Source of the DNA: Pedobacter endophyticus
GTDB lineage: Bacteria > Bacteroidota > Bacteroidia > Sphingobacteriales > Sphingobacteriaceae
DNA length: 64,000 bases
Assembly (NCBI RefSeq): GCF_015679185.1
Contig: NZ_CP064939.1
Coordinates: forward strand, 2,418,001-2,482,000
Reading direction: 5' to 3'
The translations under genes were made by a program, and so were the position numbers. The notes below the pieces were generated by a model, which was not told where the DNA came from, made no database searches, and saw nothing but the letters and a program-made list of their open reading frames with translations. How positions within the stretch are numbered: position 1 is the stretch's first letter; each line of letters begins with the position of its first letter. This document shows positions 8,008 to 15,790 of the stretch, piece after piece.

Positions 8008-8726
8008 TGATTTTGAGGCATTATCAAAAGGAGCTTAGCGAGGTTGGCTTCACTATTATTAACAACATTTATACGCCTGCGGAAGTGCAAAAAATTGCGG
8101 AGGTAATTGATGCCGTCGACTCGAATAAACCTGCGTTCAGGAAATCGAAAGATCTGTTTGCGATTAGAAAATTTTTGACGGAGGTACCGGCGGCAAAAGA
8201 ACACATCTTCAATAGCACGCTTATCGGCACTATTGATGAGGTTTTTGGAGGTGACTATTTTTTGGTAAAATCGATCTATTTTGACAAGCCTGAAGAATCT
8301 AACTGGTTTGTTTCTTATCATCAGGACCTGACAATTTCGGTGGATAAAAAGGTCGACATTGATGGCTTCGGCCCATACACTGTAAAGCCCAATCAGTTTG
8401 CCGTTCAACCGCCATTAAACCTGTTAGAAAAAAACTTCACCATTCGTATTCATCTCGACGACACAAATGAGGAAAACGGGGCTTTGAAGGTCATTCCAAA
8501 TTCGCACAGTAAAGGGATTTATCGGCCTGAGCATATTGATTGGACGGTTGAACACGAAATCAGTTGCAATGTGCCATCGGGCGGAATAATGATTATGAAA
8601 CCACTTTTGCTACATAGTTCCAGCCGCACTACAAACAAAAATAGGCGGCGGGTTATTCATTTGGAGTTTAGCAACCAACCACTACCAGCTGGCTTAAATT
8701 GGGCCGAGTATTTGGAGTTCAATTGA
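8007..8726 (+). CDS. Phytanoyl-CoA dioxygenase (PhyH) family Fe(II)/2-oxoglutarate oxygenase
   Basis: A 239-residue enzyme of the PhyH family. The facial triad is visible: His105-x-Asp107 in SYHQDL, and the distal His203 in LLLHSSSR, with an Arg a few residues later (RRRVIHLEF) for 2-oxoglutarate. The intervening RIHLDDTNEENGALKVIPNSHSKG is the typical double-stranded beta-helix segment of the family. The substrate is unknown. The ATG overlaps the preceding stop (TAATG), indicating translational coupling. It is the last gene of the lactonase operon; a good terminator lies about 175 bases downstream. Confidence 0.87.
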   Translation: MILRHYQKELSEVGFTIINNIYTPAEVQKIAEVIDAVDSNKPAFRKSKDLFAIRKFLTEVPAAKEHIFNSTLIGTIDEVFGGDYFLVKSIYFDKPEESNWFVSYHQDLTISVDKKVDIDGFGPYTVKPNQFAVQPPLNLLEKNFTIRIHLDDTNEENGALKVIPNSHSKGIYRPEHIDWTVEHEISCNVPSGGIMIMKPLLLHSSSRTTNKNRRRVIHLEFSNQPLPAGLNWAEYLEFN

Positions 8727-8772
8727 AGGATGCGGCTCCAGCGAAGCAATCACCATTAAATCCAAAATCAAA

Positions 8773-8823
8773 AGATTTCTCCTCCCAAGGAGCTCCTGCG
8801 GAGCGCTGCGGTCGAAATGACGG
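8773..8823 (+). repeat. Short repeat of the TCGAGATGACG family
   Basis: Has the right half of the GIY-YIG-linked unit: AGATTTCTCCTCCCAAGGAG, a small hairpin around GCTCCTGCGGAGC, and GGTCGAAATGACGG. It is a solo half-unit without the left end. Confidence 0.6.
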
Positions 8824-8900
8824 TTCTTTGGTCAACCCCTCAAAAACGCTAAGAAGTAACTTTAACCGAAAAACACTGGGCCACAACCCACATTTAAACA

Positions 8901-8932
8901 AAAAGACCTGCCCTTTCGGCAAGTCTTTCTTT
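8901..8932. terminator. Intrinsic terminator between convergent genes
   Basis: Hairpin AAAGACCTGCC / CTTT / CGGCAAGTCTTT with A and T flanks on both sides, so it can end transcripts from the PhyH operon (plus) and from the DnaJ-KTSC gene (minus). Confidence 0.75.
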
Positions 8933-8951
8933 AAAATATCTTAAACTAATT

Positions 8952-9398
8952 TTAAGCTGGTTCGGCTACTTTAGCTACGTTACGGTAAGGGTACGAATTG
9001 CAAATGTGGCGGCGTGCAAAACGACCCGGCGAATCGGCGTTTACGAGTTTGATATAAATAGCCCTTGGCACATCAAAGTATTCATAAGCGCTTCCATCAA
9101 AAAACTGAATATTTAACACCGATTGCTTGTACTCAAAATCTAAAATGTTCGAATTCGTAATCGTTTGGGTGTACGTTTCAATGTTTTGCTCACGCGTTTC
9201 TGGCGCAATGCTCACCAAAAAGTGATAAGCCTCGATTATTTCTTTGCTTCTGGCCTCTGCCGCTAATTTCTCCTCTTCTACCTGAAACTTATCAGGGTGG
9301 CATTCTTTCATCATTGTGCGGTAAACCGACTTAAGCGCCGTAAGCTCAGCCGTTTTATCAACGTTTAAAAGCTTTCTATAATCTACTATTTTTTTCAT
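8952..9398 (-). CDS. DnaJ domain plus KTSC domain protein
   Basis: A 148-residue cytoplasmic protein with two recognisable parts. Residues about 4-70 are a J-domain with the diagnostic HPD at 34-36 (KECHPDKF). Residues about 85-142 are a KTSC domain: SVLNIQFFDGSAYEYFDVP, then LVNADSPGRFARRHI and SYPY. J-domains stimulate the ATPase of DnaK-type Hsp70; KTSC is a small domain of unclear role found with nucleic-acid and protein-modifying partners. The start ATG at 9396-9398 is six bases behind a TACCTTTG box. An upstream TTG (9407) lies inside that box, so it is unlikely to be the start. Confidence 0.85.
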   Translation of the reverse strand: MKKIVDYRKLLNVDKTAELTALKSVYRTMMKECHPDKFQVEEEKLAAEARSKEIIEAYHFLVSIAPETREQNIETYTQTITNSNILDFEYKQSVLNIQFFDGSAYEYFDVPRAIYIKLVNADSPGRFARRHICNSYPYRNVAKVAEPA

Positions 9399-9404
9399 TT
9401 GCCG

Positions 9405-9412
9405 CAAAGGTA
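9405..9412 (-). promoter_or_regulatory. -7 promoter box of the DnaJ-KTSC gene
   Basis: Minus-strand TACCTTTG, six bases before the ATG at 9398. Confidence 0.45.
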
Positions 9413-9555
9413 CGATTTATAATGATTTGATTTAGAGAAAGTTTAAAACGACAACTATTTCTTTTGGAGAAAGCTTCTTAAAGATCAAAATGGTTTGGCA
9501 GATGAGTTTAATCAAGACACATCCAAGCGGTAAAACCGGTCGAAAAAATATAAAC

Positions 9556-9590
9556 AAGCGTTACCAGTTTTTTCTGGGCTGATAACGCTT
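9556..9590 (-). terminator. Candidate terminator of the GH35 gene
   Basis: Inverted repeat AAGCGTTA / TAACGCTT with an inner CCAG / CTGG, just after the beta-galactosidase stop. The T tract on the minus strand is interrupted (GTTTATATTTTTT), so efficiency is uncertain. Confidence 0.4.
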
Positions 9591-9594
9591 CATA

Positions 9595-11469
9595 TTAATT
9601 TGGCAAACCTTTTTCAGGTTGTAAATCGTCCAAAATTGGTGTAGTGATACCCGATACCGATTTGTGCATCACATCGTTCTTCTGCTCGAAGATTACAATA
9701 TCATTTTTACCATTTCTTAACCAGCAACCCGGAACATATAACGTTTGTTGCGGACCAACACTCCAATAACGACCAAGATTGATTCCATTAACAAACACAA
9801 TTCCCTTTCCAAAATTACGCATATCCAAAAATGTATCGCCAGTTTTGGTTAAATTAAAACTGCCCTGGTAAACGGCCGGTCTACCCGCTGTTGCTGTGTT
9901 TTTCGCAGCGGCCAGGTTAGGCACTTCGTCCATTGGGAGCTTATACATCTCCCAATTGCCAGTAATCGTTTCTCCATTTATAATTACCGGAGAAATAATT
10001 CCTTTTGTACTGTTCACTATTTTTGCACCGTAATTAATGCGGCCCATATTTTCAACGATAATATCTAATGTGGCATTAAACGGAATTTCAATATCGCAAT
10101 CGTACTTTTTATAATAACTGTTAAGCTCGGCAACTTTGGTTCCGTTAACGTAAACTATGGCATAATCGCGTAAACCAGCCAATTCTAATTTGCCACTAAT
10201 GGGTTGCTTAAATTTTTTGCTGTACCACACATAGCCATGGCCCTGATTCAGTTCTTCAAAAGTTAGCGGCTTGTCATCGTTAACTGGCGAAACCTTACTT
10301 TTAAGATCTTCCAAATCAACAGCTTTAGTTAAGGCGATATCTTTTATTTCGATAACAGGTGTTTTGGCGGGTACAGCAGGTGTTTTTTCGTTTTTAAGCA
10401 TTAGCCTCAAGGTATCGTACTTTTTAGTTGCCCAACCTGCCTCGCTTATCGGAGCGTCGTAATCGTAGCTGGTTATGTCGGGCTGAATATCGTGTTTACC
10501 ATCATAGTTTGCGCCCGAGGTAAAGCCAAAGTTTGTACCACCATGAACCATATAATAGTTGAACGAAACGCCGCCATCTAAATACTTTTGCGTTTGCTTG
10601 GCGGTGCTCTTGTACGAAACTTTTTGGAATGGTTCTGCCCAATGATCTAACCAGCCAGGGTAAAACTCAGCAACCATGTATGGGCCTTTTCCATCATGAT
10701 ATTTGTTAACTTTTTCCTTTAGGTTAGCCACATCATCTTCGCCATTCCCTGTAGGCAGGGCGCCGGGTAATGCACCGCCTTCAAAAAGCCATGTGCCATC
10801 AGAAGTAAAGAATGGCACATTGAAGCCCACATCTTTTAGCTGCTGAAACACAGCCGCACTATACTTTTTATGATCTTCGAGGCTGATATCTTTACGCTGA
10901 GCCACATACGAGCCGAACTCGTTTTCGCCCTGAACCATAATTATCGGGCCGCCATTGGTAACCAGCAAATTCTTAACCTGGCCATATAATGCTGTGAAAT
11001 AGGCTTTGGTTGCCGCTAAATATTGTGGGTTATTACCCCTTATTACCATGCCGGGAACTTTTGTTAAAAACCACGGATAGCCGCCAAATTCCCACTCGGC
11101 GCAAACGTACGGACCGGGGCGGAGGATTACAAACAAGCCCTCTTCCTGAGCGATTCTGATGTATTCGGCAACATCCTTGTTTCCTGATTTGAAATCCCAA
11201 ACTCCGGGAGCAACTTCATGGTAATTCCAAAAAACATAAGTTGCAACTGCATTTAACCCCATTGCTTTCATCATTTTCAGGCGATGGCGCCAATAAGGTT
11301 TTGGAATCCGCGAATAGTGCATCTCTCCACTATGGATTTGGATCGGGTTGCCATCCAACAAAAAGTTGCCATCGGCAATTGCGAAAGTGTGTTTGCTTGT
11401 TTTTGTTTGGGCGTTGGCAGTTGATGCAAATGCGAGCAGCAACACTAACGCAACTAATTTGGTTTTCAT
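9595..11469 (-). CDS. Exported beta-galactosidase, glycoside hydrolase family 35
   Basis: Retaining GH35 enzyme, 624 residues, that removes terminal beta-galactose from oligo- or polysaccharides. It has a Sec signal peptide (residues 1-20, ending ANAQ) and so acts in the periplasm or outside. The (beta/alpha)8 barrel starts at HSGEMHYSRIP and contains FWNYHEVAPG, RPGPYVCAEWEFGGYPWFL, the acid/base Glu184 in GENEFG, and the candidate nucleophile Glu268 in YMVAEFYPGW. The C-terminal beta-jellyroll region contains FVNGINLGRYWSVGPQQTLYVP-type motif FVNGINLGRYW. No linked polysaccharide genes are adjacent, so the substrate is not given by context. Confidence 0.93.
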   Translation of the reverse strand: MKTKLVALVLLLAFASTANAQTKTSKHTFAIADGNFLLDGNPIQIHSGEMHYSRIPKPYWRHRLKMMKAMGLNAVATYVFWNYHEVAPGVWDFKSGNKDVAEYIRIAQEEGLFVILRPGPYVCAEWEFGGYPWFLTKVPGMVIRGNNPQYLAATKAYFTALYGQVKNLLVTNGGPIIMVQGENEFGSYVAQRKDISLEDHKKYSAAVFQQLKDVGFNVPFFTSDGTWLFEGGALPGALPTGNGEDDVANLKEKVNKYHDGKGPYMVAEFYPGWLDHWAEPFQKVSYKSTAKQTQKYLDGGVSFNYYMVHGGTNFGFTSGANYDGKHDIQPDITSYDYDAPISEAGWATKKYDTLRLMLKNEKTPAVPAKTPVIEIKDIALTKAVDLEDLKSKVSPVNDDKPLTFEELNQGHGYVWYSKKFKQPISGKLELAGLRDYAIVYVNGTKVAELNSYYKKYDCDIEIPFNATLDIIVENMGRINYGAKIVNSTKGIISPVIINGETITGNWEMYKLPMDEVPNLAAAKNTATAGRPAVYQGSFNLTKTGDTFLDMRNFGKGIVFVNGINLGRYWSVGPQQTLYVPGCWLRNGKNDIVIFEQKNDVMHKSVSGITTPILDDLQPEKGLPN

Positions 11470-11721
11470 TTGTGCTTAATTTTTTTAATGGTTCAGGTGC
11501 TCAATAAAATATTGAGAAAATGAACATATTTTTTTGAGGATTTGTATCAACTGCCGGTTTTTCTTTCGGCAATGTACTCGTTTTCTTCAATTTCAAAGCA
11601 AAAAACCAGTCTCTACTCAAACGTTTGATTGCGTTCAATTGAGCTGAAACAAAGTTTTTTTCCTCACATAAATATGCTCAAACCATTAAATATAAGCTAT
11701 TAAGCCACAAATAACCAAATT

Positions 11722-12864
11722 TTAATATCTGGCTTGCAACGACTTTTCGATTATTTCTCTATAGAAATCGACGTACGATGGCAAGATTTTTTTAAGGTCG
11801 AAATCCTGCGCCCTTTTGAATGCATTTTCTTTGAATTGCTTTAATGTGGCATCGCTTTCCAAAATCGATATTGCGTTGGCAGCCATGGCATCTACATCGC
11901 CAACATTGCTCATGTAACCGCAAAAACCATCAACATTGAGTTCAGGTAAACCACCGGCATTAGTGGTAATTGCCGGAACTTTGCAAGCCATTGCCTCTAA
12001 CGCTGCCAGGCCAAAGCTTTCAGATTCTGAAGGCATTAAAAACAAATCAGAAACGGATAAAATTTCCTCTACCGCATCCTGTTTCCCTAAAAAACGCACG
12101 CCTTCGCCAATATTAAGACTTCTGCAAAGCTGCTCATCGTAAGCACGCTCCGGACCATCGCCAACCATCAACAATTTAGATGGAATAACCGCCTGTACCT
12201 TTTCAAAAATCCTGATTACATCGGCTGTGCGCTTTACTTTTCTGAAATTGGAGGTATGAATTAATATGCGTTCGTTGTTTGGCGCAATTGCCTTTTTAAA
12301 ATGATCTTTCGCCTGCAAACTGAACCGCGTAAAATCGATAAAATTGGGGATTACCTTAATTTCCTTAGTGATGTCGAAATGGCTGTAAGTATCTTCCCTT
12401 AAATCGTCGGATACGGTGGTAACCCCGTCGCTTTGGTTAATGGAAAAAGTAACCACGGGTTTGTAGGTTGGGTCTTTCCCCACCAAAGTAATATCCGTTC
12501 CGTGTAAAGTAGTAACAACCGGAATATTAATGCCATAGCTGGCCAGTATTTGCTTGGCCATAAAAGCTGCCGAAGCATGTGGAATTGCATAATGAACGTG
12601 CAAAACATCCAACTTTTCAAACCGCACTACATCTACGAGCTTGCTGGCCAATGCCGATTCGTAGGGTGCATAATCAAAAAGCGGATAATCTCGCACCGAA
12701 ACTTCGTGGTAAAATAAATTTGCCGAGAAAAAATCGAGCCGTGCAGGCTGGCTGTATGTAATAAAGTGTACCTGATGTCCCTCATTTGCCAGCGCCTTTC
12801 CGAGCTCCGTTGCAACTACTCCACTACCGCCAAAAGTTGGGTAGCAAACTATTCCTATCTTCAT
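11722..12864 (-). CDS. bshA: N-acetyl-alpha-D-glucosaminyl L-malate synthase
   Basis: GT4 glycosyltransferase that joins GlcNAc from UDP-GlcNAc to L-malate, the first step of bacillithiol synthesis in the cytoplasm. 380 residues, the usual length. The N-terminus has GIVCYPTFGGSGVVATELG, which is diagnostic for BshA, followed by HVHYAIPHA and TLHGTDITLVG. The C-terminal Rossmann half has the nucleotide-sugar site SESESFGLAALEAMACKVP. A TACATTTG box lies 24 bases upstream. No other bsh genes are in the window, which is normal in this phylum. Confidence 0.96.
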   Translation of the reverse strand: MKIGIVCYPTFGGSGVVATELGKALANEGHQVHFITYSQPARLDFFSANLFYHEVSVRDYPLFDYAPYESALASKLVDVVRFEKLDVLHVHYAIPHASAAFMAKQILASYGINIPVVTTLHGTDITLVGKDPTYKPVVTFSINQSDGVTTVSDDLREDTYSHFDITKEIKVIPNFIDFTRFSLQAKDHFKKAIAPNNERILIHTSNFRKVKRTADVIRIFEKVQAVIPSKLLMVGDGPERAYDEQLCRSLNIGEGVRFLGKQDAVEEILSVSDLFLMPSESESFGLAALEAMACKVPAITTNAGGLPELNVDGFCGYMSNVGDVDAMAANAISILESDATLKQFKENAFKRAQDFDLKKILPSYVDFYREIIEKSLQARY

Positions 12865-12887
12865 TTATAATTGCGTTGTTGTTATTG

Positions 12888-12895
12888 CAAATGTA
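12888..12895 (-). promoter_or_regulatory. -7 promoter box of bshA
   Basis: Minus-strand TACATTTG, 23 bases before the bshA ATG; no convincing -33 box. Confidence 0.4.
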
Positions 12896-13093
12896 GCCGA
12901 TTTTAGTTTGAAATGCGTGTCGGGTTATTGCAATAAAAAAATGAATGTAGTTCTAACAAACCGGCAGTCGATCATTAAAAATAAGTCCTATTTCGAATGC
13001 CTTAGTTGTAAACCCCAATACATGAACGGTCTAGGCGATGAGTAGCAACTGCACAACCATTTGGCCTCGATAACCATTAACGTTCGCACTGTC

Positions 13094-13154
13094 CGACTCC
13101 CCTCCTTCTTTACAAGGAGGGGCAGGTGCCAAAGGCATCCCTTTGGGAGGGTGG
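13094..13154. repeat. Palindromic intergenic repeat
   Basis: Contains nested hairpins CCCCTCCTT..AAGGAGGGG and CCAAAGG cat CCCTTTGG. The second hairpin also occurs at 1348-1366 inside another repeat. The 436-base gap between bshA and the next gene holds this repeat and a terminator at 13246; the rest shows no recognisable feature. Confidence 0.55.
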
Positions 13155-13245
13155 TTGTTTTTTTACGTCACGCATTATTGATTTTTTGGCTAGAAAATTA
13201 AAACTCAGCATGACAAAACCGGAGCTGGCTGCTTACAAGCGCCTA

Positions 13246-13275
13246 AAAACAAAAAACGCCCCGGTAAAGGGGCGC
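13246..13275 (-). terminator. Intrinsic terminator of the coiled-coil protein gene
   Basis: GC-rich stem CGCCCC / GGGGCG with loop ggtaaa, followed on the minus strand by TTTTTTGTTTTT, 27 bases after the stop of the 13301-13774 gene. Confidence 0.85.
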
Positions 13276-13300
13276 TAATCAAATCGAGACGGGTACTAAA

Positions 13301-13774
13301 TTATTTGTAATCAAAAGAGATTTGTGGCTTTCTGTGGCGAAGTTTGCGTTCTTCCTTTTGAATTTCTTCGCGGAGGCTCATTACCTTGGCAATTTGTTTA
13401 TTAAAACGTTCCAGCGCTTTAATAGCATCTTCCCTATTATTTTTTGCCCGTTTAGCCAGCTTATTCACTTCCTTTAAGTCTGTGCCGTCGCCCCCACCGC
13501 TTCTGTTGGTATGTCTGCTCGCTTTTTCTGCCGATTGCTCTGCCTCATCGTTTGCTTCGGCAAGCTTAATCCGCAGTTTTTCAACGTCCGCTTCTTCCTC
13601 GGCTTCTTCAATCTTGAGCTCAATCACTTTAATTTTGGCTTTCAACACATCCACCTTAGCGTTCAAGATGCCGACTGAGTCTCTAGAAACATTCGGAACA
13701 TAACTTTGCGCCCATGCGTGAATTGATCCAGCGAGTATAAAACAGATAAGTATTATTTTTTTCATGTTAATCAT
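13301..13774 (-). CDS. Secreted coiled-coil protein of unknown function
   Basis: A 157-residue protein (154 if the second Met is used) with a signal peptide ending at AWAQ. The mature part is almost entirely charged heptad sequence (VDVLKAKIKVIELKIEEAEE, LRIKLAEANDEAEQS, then NKQIAKVMSLREEIQKEERK), broken by a Gly/Asn-rich linker NRSGGGDGTD. This predicts two antiparallel or dimerising helices in the periplasm. No family is recognised. Either ATG, 13774 or 13765, gives a workable signal peptide. It has its own terminator and stands alone. Confidence 0.65.
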   Translation of the reverse strand: MINMKKIILICFILAGSIHAWAQSYVPNVSRDSVGILNAKVDVLKAKIKVIELKIEEAEEEADVEKLRIKLAEANDEAEQSAEKASRHTNRSGGGDGTDLKEVNKLAKRAKNNREDAIKALERFNKQIAKVMSLREEIQKEERKLRHRKPQISFDYK

Positions 13775-13904
13775 TTACAGATTAACTATTCAAATAGAAT
13801 GCCTTAATAGAAACAGGCCCTAACGATGAGAAAAACGAAGATTTTGCAGTGTGTAGAATATACTCAGCGGGTAACATTGGGGAAATTATTCCCCAAACTA
13901 ACCA

Positions 13905-14393
13905 TTATTTGAGGTTTTTCATCTCTTCATTGATTACCAGGAAGAGTTCATTTGGTCGTTGCGTGCCAATAAAATATTCAAGGCCGTCTCTATCCGTTAA
14001 AACTACGGCGTCTTTGCCCGATGAGTAAAAACGGATGGTTCCTTTGGTGTGGAGGTTATAAACCGGGTTGTTAAAAAAGTAACGGCTATACGTCGCTTTG
14101 CGAACATCTACAATGCTATTCAAGTCGATCTTAACGCGTTTGGTAGTCCATAAACCATCCAAAATCATACTACCATTCTCAATAATGATTTTGTATTGAA
14201 TGAGGAACAGCAGCAACATCGAAACGCCAATAATACCGAAGCCCACAACCAGAAACAAATCCTGCGTATTATCGCGGTCGCGTTCGTAAACATACGCACC
14301 AAAACAAAAGGCCGCCATAATCAACCTGATGAAAATGCGAACATAATCGCGGCCAATGTATTGTTTTTCGATATAGGCGTATTTGTTTTCCAC
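13905..14393 (-). CDS. Membrane protein with two TM helices and a PH-like domain
   Basis: A 162-residue protein: cytoplasmic start, two hydrophobic segments (about residues 20-38 and 45-66) and a soluble C-terminal beta-rich part (IIIENGSMILDGLWTTKRVK, then LDSIVDV-like LNSIVDVRKATYSRYFF and ..YFIGTQRPNE). Two helices followed by such a beta region is the layout of bacterial PH-like (YdbS/YdbT) membrane proteins, but similarity is only by pattern. The likely start is a GTG three bases after the tilS stop, so it is co-transcribed with tilS. Function is unknown. Confidence 0.6.
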   Translation of the reverse strand: MENKYAYIEKQYIGRDYVRIFIRLIMAAFCFGAYVYERDRDNTQDLFLVVGFGIIGVSMLLLFLIQYKIIIENGSMILDGLWTTKRVKIDLNSIVDVRKATYSRYFFNNPVYNLHTKGTIRFYSSGKDAVVLTDRDGLEYFIGTQRPNELFLVINEEMKNLK

Positions 14394-14396
14394 TGA

Positions 14397-15725
14397 TTAC
14401 TTTTTGAGTTCGAATATAGCAACTTTTTCTGTTGTGGCTGTTAATTTGTAACGATTATCCTGCCGCATGCCTGCAATCCAGATAATTTGGCCATTTCCGT
14501 TAACCAAAATTGGTGTGGTGTGCTTTAAGTGCAAGGGTACTTTTGCATCGATAAAAAAATCGCTCACCTTTTTTAAATGGCGCATGCCCAGGGGGATAAA
14601 CTTATCGCCGTTTTGCCAGTTGCGCAACACCAATGGAAAAATCAATCGGTCAGCATTAACAAACGCTTTATTGGCAACGGCTTCAAATTTGAGTTCATCG
14701 CTAAAAGTTAAGGCAATTTCATCATCGCCGAAGCGAATATTTGCGGTGGAAGGATGGATAAATTGGTTTAAATGATCGGCAGTATTTTGGGGGGCGATAA
14801 TCAAATCTTTTCGATTGATGATTGCCTGATGGCTGGCACTGAAAAAATGGGTTCCACTTGGGGAGGTTAAGCGCTGCAAAATAGCATCGACCACTTTTTC
14901 AACGAAACCAAAAGGCTTAAGCAACTCGTAGAGCAGCAGTTTTTGTGGTCGAAGTGCTGCAATATCGAGCAGCGAAATATAGATGCCGTCGGCCCTTTTA
15001 ATCAATAAATTATCAGCCAGTTCTTGCACTTGAAGAGCTAAAAAGCTTTCGAGCTCGGCAAAGCGGGCCATATTTTCCTCAAACGTTTTCTCGAGGTTGG
15101 GGTTGATCTCTTTCAGGTGCGGAATCACCTGCAGGCGTAACTTGTTTCGGGTGTAGTTGGTGCTCAGGTTCGAGCTGTCTTCTACAAAACCGATATTATT
15201 TTCGGCAACGGCGGTTTCAATCTCATTACGGCTTAAAAACAGCAGTGGCCTAATCAGCTTACCTCTTTTCGGAAGGATTCCGTGCAAACCGCTAATGCCG
15301 GTGCCGCGAACCAAATTAATCAAAACCGTTTCAACGGCATCATTTTGATGTTGCGCAAGGGCGATACACTCATATTTGTGCTCGCTTCTGATTTGCTCGA
15401 ACCAGTGATAACGTAAATCCCTTGCAGCCATTTGTGTAGAGATTTTATTTTCGGCAGCATATTTTTTGGTATCGAAATGCGTTATATGAACCGGAACATC
15501 GAGGGAAGTGGCCAGCATTTTAACGAAATGTTCATCACGCTGCGCTTCTTCTCCACGTAAATTAAAATTACAATGCGCTACGCCAACATTAACGCCAATA
15601 GCTTTAAATAGATGTAACATTAAAACCGAATCTTTTCCGCCGCTAACGGCCAAAAGAACCTTGTCATCTTTAGCAAATAGCTGGTGCTGTTCAATAAATT
15701 GTCGGAATTGAGCTAAAGGTAACAT
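14397..15725 (-). CDS. tilS: tRNA(Ile)-lysidine synthase
   Basis: Attaches lysine to C34 of the CAU-anticodon tRNA-Ile with ATP, changing its identity from Met to Ile; essential in most bacteria. 442 residues with the PP-loop ATP motif SGGKDS at 28-33, the family pattern VAHCNFNLRGEEAQRDE, the RNLRYxWFE-like AARDLRYHWFEQI, the HQNDAVET motif, and a C-terminal TilS domain containing WQNGDKFIPLGM and KVSDFFIDAKVP. The ATG at 15723-15725 (MLPLAQFRQF) is preferred over one 16 codons upstream, because the extra codons run over the intergenic palindrome shared with the divergent gene. Confidence 0.95.
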   Translation of the reverse strand: MLPLAQFRQFIEQHQLFAKDDKVLLAVSGGKDSVLMLHLFKAIGVNVGVAHCNFNLRGEEAQRDEHFVKMLATSLDVPVHITHFDTKKYAAENKISTQMAARDLRYHWFEQIRSEHKYECIALAQHQNDAVETVLINLVRGTGISGLHGILPKRGKLIRPLLFLSRNEIETAVAENNIGFVEDSSNLSTNYTRNKLRLQVIPHLKEINPNLEKTFEENMARFAELESFLALQVQELADNLLIKRADGIYISLLDIAALRPQKLLLYELLKPFGFVEKVVDAILQRLTSPSGTHFFSASHQAIINRKDLIIAPQNTADHLNQFIHPSTANIRFGDDEIALTFSDELKFEAVANKAFVNADRLIFPLVLRNWQNGDKFIPLGMRHLKKVSDFFIDAKVPLHLKHTTPILVNGNGQIIWIAGMRQDNRYKLTATTEKVAIFELKK

Positions 15726-15754
15726 CCACCAAAAATATTTAATTTTAACTGGTA

Positions 15755-15770
15755 TTCCGAACGTTCGGAA
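15755..15770. promoter_or_regulatory. Perfect 16-bp palindrome in the tilS/ostA divergent region
   Basis: TTCCGAACGTTCGGAA is its own reverse complement. It lies in the 65 bases between the tilS ATG and the divergent OstA-like gene, 8 bases upstream of a TAACTTTG box, where a regulator site would be expected. A 16-bp perfect palindrome is expected about once per 64 kb by chance, so position is the main argument. Confidence 0.35.
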
Positions 15771-15778
15771 CAAAAAAC

Positions 15779-15786
15779 TAACTTTG
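15779..15786 (+). promoter_or_regulatory. -7 promoter box of the OstA-like gene
   Basis: TAACTTTG fits TAnnTTTG and ends four bases before the GTG start at 15791. Confidence 0.4.
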
Positions 15787-15790
15787 TAGG

